Below are positions 59,901 to 64,000 of a DNA stretch of 64,000 nucleotides, piece by piece. Numbering within the stretch: position 1 is the stretch's first letter; every line of letters starts with the position of its first letter. Location: the NCBI GenBank assembly GCA_000727475.1, contig KL647289.1, forward strand, positions 7,740,629-7,804,628, in the 5' to 3' direction. Below the pieces are notes generated by a model. It was not told where the DNA came from. It searched no databases and saw only the letters and a list, made by a program, of their open reading frames with translations. The position numbers and the translations under genes were made by a program. This stretch comes from Sarcocystis neurona (Eukaryota > Apicomplexa > Conoidasida > Eucoccidiorida > Sarcocystidae).

Positions 59901-60869
59901 CAGCAGGAGCTCGCTCCGCTGACAGCAGCAAAACTCGAAGGCTGTCTGGGGTGTCTTGCCACCATTGCTGTCGCGACTGCAGGAGATACGCGGATGCCGT
60001 GCAGCGTCTTCGGCGCCCTCCCAGTAACACCACTACAACGCCCTCTCACTAGCTTCTCTCGCTGTGTGGGCGTCTCGCCCGTGTTTGACAGTACAGTCAA
60101 TAACATGGATATCAAAGAAGCGGCAGGTGTTTTCGTTGCTGCTGCTTTGTTGCCTGCGTTGCCTCTGCATTGCCTTGCTGCGCTTCTGGGTTTCTTAGCT
60201 GCTGCAGCGGGCTCCCCACCCGCTGCCCACTATAGCAGTAGCACCGCTGCTGTTGCTCTTGAGGCATCGGATGCTGTTGCTGATCCAGGTGCTGGTACTG
60301 TTGCGAGTCCTCTGGGTAGTACATGTTTCTCTGGTGTTCTTGGCGGTGCTCTGAATACGCCGGCTGCTGCACGCCCCACTCAGAAGAATCCTACACGTTC
60401 GGTGTTATTGCTGTCGCCGGGGTTTGCTGCAATGCCTGGGCTGCTGCTCAGCAGCCGTCTTACACCCGACTTGCTGCTACTTGAACAGAAGCAGGCGAAA
60501 CACGCAGAACAGGACGTCGGCAGCAGCGCCAGCAGAAAGCAACGACAGAGGTGTGATGCAGGTTGGAGACCCGCTTTTGCCGCGCTGCTGCTTCTGCTGC
60601 AGCGCACCATCTGCGTTGATCAAAGAGCTGCCGCTGGCGTCTTCCGTTCGCATAAACCCCGCCTGTGTGAAGCTCTGCGGCAGTGGCGTGCAGCTCTTGC
60701 GCAACAACAACAGCACGAACACACGCAGGACCACGAGTGGCTGGAAGCCTTCTGGCCACTACAGCAGCAGCAGCAACTCACCATCTGGCGTGACCCAACA
60801 ATCAGTAGCCATTTAGATAACATACAGTTGTTGCAGCTTGTTGAAAGCGTCCTGCGAGAGCTTGCCTGA
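38525..60869 (+). CDS. rotatin-like armadillo/HEAT-repeat protein, 7 exons, 4952 aa
   Basis: Exons 38525-38963, 39995-40416, 41932-43703, 44543-45017, 46453-47452, 49087-58304 and 59337-60869 join in phases 1, 0, 2, 0, 1 and 0 and sum to 14859 nt, exactly 4953 codons. The N-terminal LRSLIKSIEGGRPGACRRAV then VGLAAKL aligns without gaps to the start of human rotatin (LIRKLGHQLAEIRERAL). YAPTFLSLGVAPLLGRLL resembles the rotatin segment after it, and CLPLDVLADLHPVLLLFL resembles the rotatin FPAEIFLQRPKIV region. RWVHDAHPEVRRAAWALM (about residue 3158) resembles WIDRDPEVR of rotatin. LKAFWPLARLREP (about 4425) resembles LHSLWPWILMDD. Rotatin is needed for centriole elongation and basal bodies in animals. 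Coccidia have centrioles and flagellated microgametes, so a similar role is inferred. Most of the length is helical repeats broken by Gln/Ala/Ser loops. Confidence 0.65.
38964..39994 (+). other. rotatin-like intron 1
   Basis: This phase-1 intron begins GTACGA and ends GCGCGCAG. It starts with a 21-bp tandem repeat and then carries CTG arrays from about 39060 to 39800 that create Leu-rich ORFs. Confidence 0.6.
38984..39062. repeat. 21-bp tandem repeat, about 3.5 copies
   Basis: The unit CTGCTGCTGCCCAGCCCTCC plus one base is repeated three times almost perfectly, with a diverged fourth copy. Confidence 0.85.
39995..40416 (+). CDS. rotatin-like gene, exon 2
   Basis: The acceptor GCGCGCAG|AG completes a Glu codon. 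The exon encodes GGRPGACRRAVVGLAAKLRL, a Ser/Arg/Cys loop, RRWLHAALAASLVRLLERC, and ESREALLQGLFLLPTLCQ, the helix pair before the next exon. It ends in phase 0 at ATGCCAG|GTGAGT, a near-consensus donor. Confidence 0.6.
40417..41931 (+). other. rotatin-like intron 2
   Basis: This phase-0 intron begins GTGAGT and ends CTGTTTCAG. A helical-looking frame at 40421-40756 (VLLELGHYLLLQAPRALLTK) could be an alternative exon, but flanking exons join without it. The second half is TA/TG DNA and a TCTA/TCTG tract. Confidence 0.55.
41404..41700. repeat. degenerate TCTA/TCTG tetranucleotide tract
   Basis: About 300 bases are dominated by TCTATC, TCTGTC and TATATC units with frequent substitutions. Confidence 0.8.
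41932..43703 (+). CDS. rotatin-like gene, exon 3
   Basis: The acceptor CTGTTTCAG|CTG is phase 0. The exon begins LDSQYAPTFLSLGVAPLLGR, the end of the N-terminal rotatin-like domain, and VAAAAREALCVLLTLSPGF. A long Gln/Ala/Ser loop follows, with a duplicated NVNKSCGSG. It ends with DDDLWGCSRSDIRLLRTI in phase 2 at ATAAG|GTGAGG. Confidence 0.65.
43072..43125. repeat. 27-bp perfect duplication in rotatin-like exon 3
   Basis: The block beginning AACGTCAATAAGAGCTGCGG occurs at 43072 and again at 43099 and encodes NVNKSCGSG twice. Confidence 0.9.
43704..44542 (+). other. rotatin-like intron 3
   Basis: This phase-2 intron runs from GTGAGG to CGTGTGCAG. It contains CTG-rich patches near 43820-44060 and 44270-44400, and a short TG-rich tract near 44430-44520. 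Confidence 0.6.
44543..45017 (+). CDS. rotatin-like gene, exon 4
   Basis: The acceptor GTGTGCAG|T completes a Ser codon (AG|T). The exon encodes SAALVSPALSAGAVVQLCAC, LPLDVLADLHPVLLLFLHRA, a Gln run, ASNSLYSALAKRLQLLQHQA and VVLQTVLAAAIAALQQLIQ. It ends in phase 0 at CATACAG|GTGTGC. The helices match the rotatin segment that follows its first conserved block. Confidence 0.6.
45018..46452 (+). other. rotatin-like intron 4, may hide an exon
   Basis: The flanking exons join in phase 0. A short phase-0 frame after GTGTGTAG at 45144 reads INEEAEEESIDAVVCSWFFS and looks coding, but it hits a stop without a usable donor. TA runs lie at about 45425-45447, 46100-46111, 46255-46271 and 46337-46363. 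Confidence 0.5.
46453..47452 (+). CDS. rotatin-like gene, exon 5
   Basis: A pyrimidine-rich acceptor (CTGCTGCGTTCAG|GCG) opens the exon in phase 0. It encodes ALDASLLHRAGGGIDWSGEE, AVQHLLLCGCRLDWKRRDVL, YRSVLPLVVVLLQLLLQI, GFASFEDLLHLGCLLRATAA and RARQQQLIRVLQQLTLAARR. It ends in phase 1 at GACT|GTAAGT, a consensus donor. Confidence 0.6.
47453..49086 (+). other. rotatin-like intron 5, with coding-like patches
   Basis: The flanking exons join in phase 1. Patches such as FALLLTRFKLLRALEDPLLL (from about 47519), VVLLHSLLLLMKLRRVVL (from about 47650) and VVALHLLLCQKLPKELQR (from about 48480) look helical and could be alternative exons or an assembly-broken exon. The middle is a CTG-rich minisatellite. 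Confidence 0.45.
47887..48062. repeat. degenerate CTG minisatellite
   Basis: Units of the form GTGCTGCTGCTGCCGT, of variable length, are repeated about ten times. Confidence 0.75.
49087..58304 (+). CDS. rotatin-like gene, exon 6 (9.2 kb)
   Basis: The acceptor CTACTGCAG|CT joins exon 5 in phase 1. The frame stays open for 9218 bases through helical repeats such as QRLQWLQQTGLLSLLLLLLW, ALHRRSLQL-like pairs, and RWVHDAHPEVRRAAWALMRH, alternating with Gln/Ala/Ser loops. It ends PYGVLVAALKAFWPLARLRE then PFFFL at CCTC|GTAAGC in phase 0. If unspliced the frame stops at 58347. Short internal introns cannot be excluded but are not needed. Confidence 0.7.
58305..59336 (+). other. rotatin-like intron 6
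   Basis: This phase-0 intron starts GTAAGC and ends TTTCACACAG. The first part is unique TG/CA-rich DNA and the end carries CTG patches from about 59035. Confidence 0.65.
59337..60869 (+). CDS. rotatin-like gene, exon 7 (C-terminus)
   Basis: The acceptor TTTCACACAG|CTG joins in phase 0, giving FFFL then LMTFLVRCLVGP. The exon encodes LLPTRVFATRLYQAGILEAL, GEACYLLLVVLSHALGFCER, PAFAALLLLLQRTICVDQRA, HEWLEAFWPLQQQQ and a final NIQLLQLVESVLRELA. It ends at TGA 60867-60869. Confidence 0.65.
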   Translation: MMTFLVRCLVGPSANSSLSSACGQQRKQQQHQEQGEEAQQQQSVSVAVNRQSDGQLSTRWGVVAPAAGDGSALLPTRVFATRLYQAGILEALLQGAREALECDIFNSSVSGAGGKQRRQPEPLSGEACYLLLVVLSHALGFCERRAELLSFAAVAAAAAKQQLLQLEEQQQQQHGSSTKLASGGCAQQQQELAPLTAAKLEGCLGCLATIAVATAGDTRMPCSVFGALPVTPLQRPLTSFSRCVGVSPVFDSTVNNMDIKEAAGVFVAAALLPALPLHCLAALLGFLAAAAGSPPAAHYSSSTAAVALEASDAVADPGAGTVASPLGSTCFSGVLGGALNTPAAARPTQKNPTRSVLLLSPGFAAMPGLLLSSRLTPDLLLLEQKQAKHAEQDVGSSASRKQRQRCDAGWRPAFAALLLLLQRTICVDQRAAAGVFRSHKPRLCEALRQWRAALAQQQQHEHTQDHEWLEAFWPLQQQQQLTIWRDPTISSHLDNIQLLQLVESVLRELA

Positions 60870-61883
60870 CCGCCCCAGTACACAGGTCCGGCGGCACCCG
60901 TCGTGGTGCCGCTTCCATAGAGCAGTGCGGTTGCCTGCTGTTGCTATTTTTGCAGCAACGGCTCCTTCTACTGTAGTGTCTGAAGTCGGCGCACAAGAGA
61001 CCGCCACTAGCATCGGCGCTGCAGGCCTGCGGCGCGACTGCCCCTCTTTGCTGCCTGTAGTTCAGAATCACATTCTGCTGGGCGAAGCGGCATTGTGGAG
61101 GCCCCCCACATCCGCAAGTGCGGCGCGACTGAAGTAATTGCAACTTTTACACGCAGGCGTGCCGGCGCCAGCAGTGAGCCGACGTTGTTTATAGTCATTG
61201 TCTTGCGTACGTGTGTCTCTCTGTCAAATATGAACATGCGCCCACGTACATCGACACGTCTATACAGACGCGCGCACACACATATATGTGCGCGGTTGCA
61301 CGCGTGCGCGTACTATAACTACATGAGCTTATGTGTGCGTGCATTACTTCAAAGGAGTTACATCTGTTTGATAGATAAAGTATGGGTGTGAAGGAAAAAG
61401 ACAAGCGCTTTACTGTCTAGTGGACTCTGGTCAACAGCAGCGCCAGTTAGAACCTTCGGTACAGCGTCTCCCGCCAGTAGCGCGGACGCAGCAACAAAGG
61501 GAGCAGCAGGCGGCTCTCACGTGGGAGCAAACCTAGCGTCAGCACTATGGTCGAAAAGGACGACTGTGAGCCAACGGAAGCTTCTCTACAACTCCTACCA
61601 CACCTGTATCCCACGTATTTTGTAATCACCAACAAAGATAAATAGATACACACACACGTGTATCAAGTCAGCAGCCATCCTCTGTCGATTGAAACAGCGC
61701 CTGCTGATGAGCATGCAGGGACAATTGGCTGCAGGTTACAGTAATAGAGCTGTGGGTGCAAAAGCAGCTGCTGCTGTTGTTGGGTCGCTGCGTGGCACCA
61801 ACGAATTCAGACAGAACGTGGACACACACCAGTTGATGGTGAGGCAGCTGTACTTCGTAGAATTCTGAATCTGGTGCCGGAAG

Positions 61884-62141
61884 TTAGTCGGCGTGTGTAA
61901 TAACGGTGTAGCCACAACCCGCGGAATGCCAACGTTTACAGGAAAAAAACGCGTATGCGTTATCTGTATTGCAGAAAGCATTTTTTTCGTCGTTCTGCTG
62001 GAACTTGCATTGTTTTGCAAAGGCACGTATCTCGCCTGACGAGCACAAATCCCCTTTGGAAATTTCCCCGCCTCTGCACGTGTTGGCACCGACATCCTCC
62101 TCCCGTAGCCCCGGCACGACCACTGAGACCAGAAACCGCAT
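61884..62141 (-). CDS. candidate small Cys-containing protein, 85 aa
   Basis: ATG at 62141 has an A-rich upstream context (CAAAAAATGCG), the kind favoured in apicomplexans. It opens a frame reading MRFLVSVVVPGLREEDVGAN, with six cysteines spread over the rest (TCR, LCS, QCK, FCN, SCK, GCG). The first residues are only weakly signal-like. No family was recognised, and the frame could be chance. Confidence 0.2.
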   Translation of the reverse strand: MRFLVSVVVPGLREEDVGANTCRGGEISKGDLCSSGEIRAFAKQCKFQQNDEKNAFCNTDNAYAFFSCKRWHSAGCGYTVITHAD

Positions 62142-62284
62142 TTTTTGAAGTAAAATTCCCTCGGTATTTGCAGAAAACGGAGGTTTTAAACAATGGAGAT
62201 CCACCGATAAGAATACATCTCTTCGTATATGACAGGTGTGGTGGATTTTTCAGGCGATAGGGTAAGATTTCACTTTTGAAAAAG
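62141..62284. repeat. imperfect inverted repeat
   Basis: The arm at 62141-62169 (TTTTTTGAAGTAAAATTCCC) and the arm at 62252-62284 are imperfect reverse complements. A perfect inner pair is ATCCACC (near 62199) and GGTGGAT (near 62240). The structure could fold as a hairpin. Confidence 0.4.
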
Positions 62285-62710
62285 TCGCCCCTGGACAAGA
62301 CTTGAACTGCGCCACACGGAAGGTGGTGAGGGTGCAGGATTTTCTGCCTTAAAAAACTGCCATTCGTCCTAAGGATACTTTGTCAGACAGCAAGCAGTAT
62401 GGGTGGTGCGCACCGACAGCTACACACGCGCATATGTACACATACATGTATATATGCCAAGATATCCACACATATATTTAGCTGTATGTGTTTGCACACA
62501 TATAAACATATCCGTACACGTGTAGAAGACTGACTAGGTTTTGTCAGGCAATGCCAAATTTGACGATGAGTGACGTGCGCGGTCCAGAGAGCGTAGATTC
62601 CTGCCGGAAATCTCTTTCCGACTATCCAGAGTCCCGCAGCTGCGTCCTTTCGGTTTAATTTGACTTGTGCAGAACTGTGTCGCTTTGACGTGTTAATTCT
62701 GTAGAGAGAA

Positions 62711-63235
62711 GTGACGCAGTCCGGCTGCCGTTCATTCTCCTCTATACGCCCTCACGCGGAACACCGATTAGTCCAGTGCCCACACTGCTGGGTGTGTTGG
62801 TGGGTCAATAGCTCGGAAGGATTATGTAGATCATATCGGTTGTCTGTGTGCGCGGAGTGTGCGCTGCTAGGAAAGCATCTACCTACCAATATGAAAACAG
62901 GCAGAGCACACAAGTACGAAGGACGACACCGTGAGAGAGACGTACGACAGCCACCCTTGTTCACCGGCTCGAAGATGCACTTTTCTCACACCTGCGTGCA
63001 CCGGCCGACCGTGTCTGTCTATGATCTCTGTGCTGCGACTGTGTTCGTCTGCTTCCGGATGAAAAGGGAAAAGTCAAAAGACAAAAGGAATCAGCCCCTT
63101 GCGTTCTCTGCAGTACACAGAGCACCAATTGACAGCAGCACACCCACGCAGAAGGAGCACACGTTAAAGATGAGAGTAAGGGCCATGAAACAAGACCAGA
63201 CAATTACACTCGTATTCTTATGTAAGAACGGATAA
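62711..63235 (+). other. candidate exon with Cys/His cluster
   Basis: The open plus-strand frame lacks an ATG at its start. It reads HRLVQCPHCWVCWWVN, then LSVCAECALLGKHLPTN and RAHKYEGRH. The CAECALLGKH...HKYEG part recalls the end of a B-box zinc finger, but the first half does not fit. An acceptor at GACGCAG|TCC is possible. It might belong to a gene that continues beyond the window. Confidence 0.25.
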
Positions 63236-64000
63236 CAAAAGATCTCATACAAATGTGAGCTAATGAGCAGGATGCTCACGCATATATATGCATATGCATG
63301 CATGTATATATAGAATTATACACAGTATACATACATGCATATATAGAACTGTGTATGCATTAGTATGGAAACGTGTTATGTAACTACGCAGAAATGCGGA
63401 CGAGTGCGTGCGTTTCTAGGGTTGGTGCGGAAAAAAAGTTGCTGCTGCGGCTATGGCAATATGGCGTCCTGTTGTTTGTGGTGCTGCTATAGCAGTAGCT
63501 GGTGCTCCGGCTCGAGTTCCACGGCCGCTCCTGTGCTGCTGCTCTAGCTCTCCGACAGGTGCTGTGCAGACAGCTGCTGCTGCTGCTGCAGTTGGTTCGT
63601 ACCTGCTGCCCTGAGTGCGATGCCGTAAACACCATGCCTACGTGCCGCTGCTGCTGCTTCTGTGTTGTTGCTTCCAGTGTGCTTACGCGGGGTAGCTATC
63701 GCCGAACACAAGACGATACCAGGTGTGGCACCGCCACGCTGCACGGACGAGAACGCACAATCGGATCACAAACACCTGCAGAATATACACAAGGAAGGTC
63801 CCTGTGGATTACGAAATAGAAGGCACTATCCGCTGTTGCGTCTCCTCACACACACTCGCCCCTACACGCACGCAGGTACACATACATATATATATTTATA
63901 TACCTATGTATACGCATAAAAGCGTGGACAGACAAAACATGTGTAGACTGTTCATACAGCACACACGCGTACACACGCATCAGTTCTGGTGTAGACGGTT
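63236..64000. other. right edge, microsatellites and CTG patch
   Basis: TATGCATG-type repeats lie at 63280-63360, including TGCATGCA at 63296-63303. A CTG patch lies at 63440-63660, open on both strands, and TA/CA repeats at 63860-63920. No exon boundary could be fixed. Confidence 0.4.

Larger units (their letters stand above)
60870..62710. other. 3' flank of the rotatin-like gene, no gene supported
   Basis: The stretch is unique DNA with short TG/TA tracts (about 61255-61290, 62430-62520). An island at about 61950-62350 differs in composition from its surroundings and is listed separately. Confidence 0.45.

Noticed and set aside
62285..62320. Possible tRNA 3' half on the minus strand (TTCAAGT loop and a following T-run)
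   Set aside because: The flanking bases do not form a T stem, and no acceptor partner was found about 72 bases upstream.
1..64000. CRISPR array, insertion sequence, rRNA operon or retrotransposon
   Set aside because: No spaced palindromic repeats, transposase, reverse transcriptase or rRNA landmark was seen. The tandem repeats here lack unique spacers.

Overview
The window looks like nuclear DNA of a coccidian apicomplexan, most likely an Eimeria species. Long open frames are filled with CAG/CTG triplet runs that read as poly-Gln, poly-Ala, poly-Ser or poly-Leu. Unique coding blocks alternate with TA, CA/GT, CT and TCTA microsatellites. Genes have phased introns of about 0.8 to 1.7 kb with GT...AG borders. 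No bacterial operon, CRISPR array, rRNA or transposon was seen. One 628-base assembly gap lies at 14620-15247.

Three multi-exon genes can be rebuilt by matching splice sites and reading phases. (1) 2-8407, plus strand: the 3' part of a Kelch-repeat gene, cut off by the left window edge. Its Kelch blades join across two phase-1 introns and a coiled-coil C-terminus follows. (2) 30172-12267, minus strand: a giant two-propeller WD40 plus helical-repeat protein. Four exons sum to an exact in-frame CDS of 4472 codons. Its order of landmarks is that of Gemin5, the RNA-recognition subunit of the SMN/Gemin snRNP-assembly machinery. (3) 38525-60869, plus strand: a giant all-helical armadillo/HEAT-type protein. 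Seven exons sum to an exact in-frame CDS of 4952 codons. Its N-terminus aligns without a gap, over about 29 residues and across a splice junction, with the start of rotatin (RTTN), a centriole and basal-body protein. All family comparisons were made from memory of the human proteins.

The remaining DNA is 8.4-12.3 kb between converging 3' ends, 30.2-38.5 kb between the diverging 5' ends of genes 2 and 3, and 60.9-64 kb. It holds microsatellites, short tandem repeats and several weak coding candidates that are listed at low confidence. The three genes do not form a pathway: one is a Kelch scaffold of unknown role, one probably serves RNA and snRNP handling, and one probably serves centrioles or basal bodies of dividing stages and flagellated microgametes.

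Triplet arrays keep several frames open on both strands at once, so many long ORFs here are not genes. Strand and exon choices rest on splice-site phase, non-repetitive sequence and family landmarks rather than ORF length.
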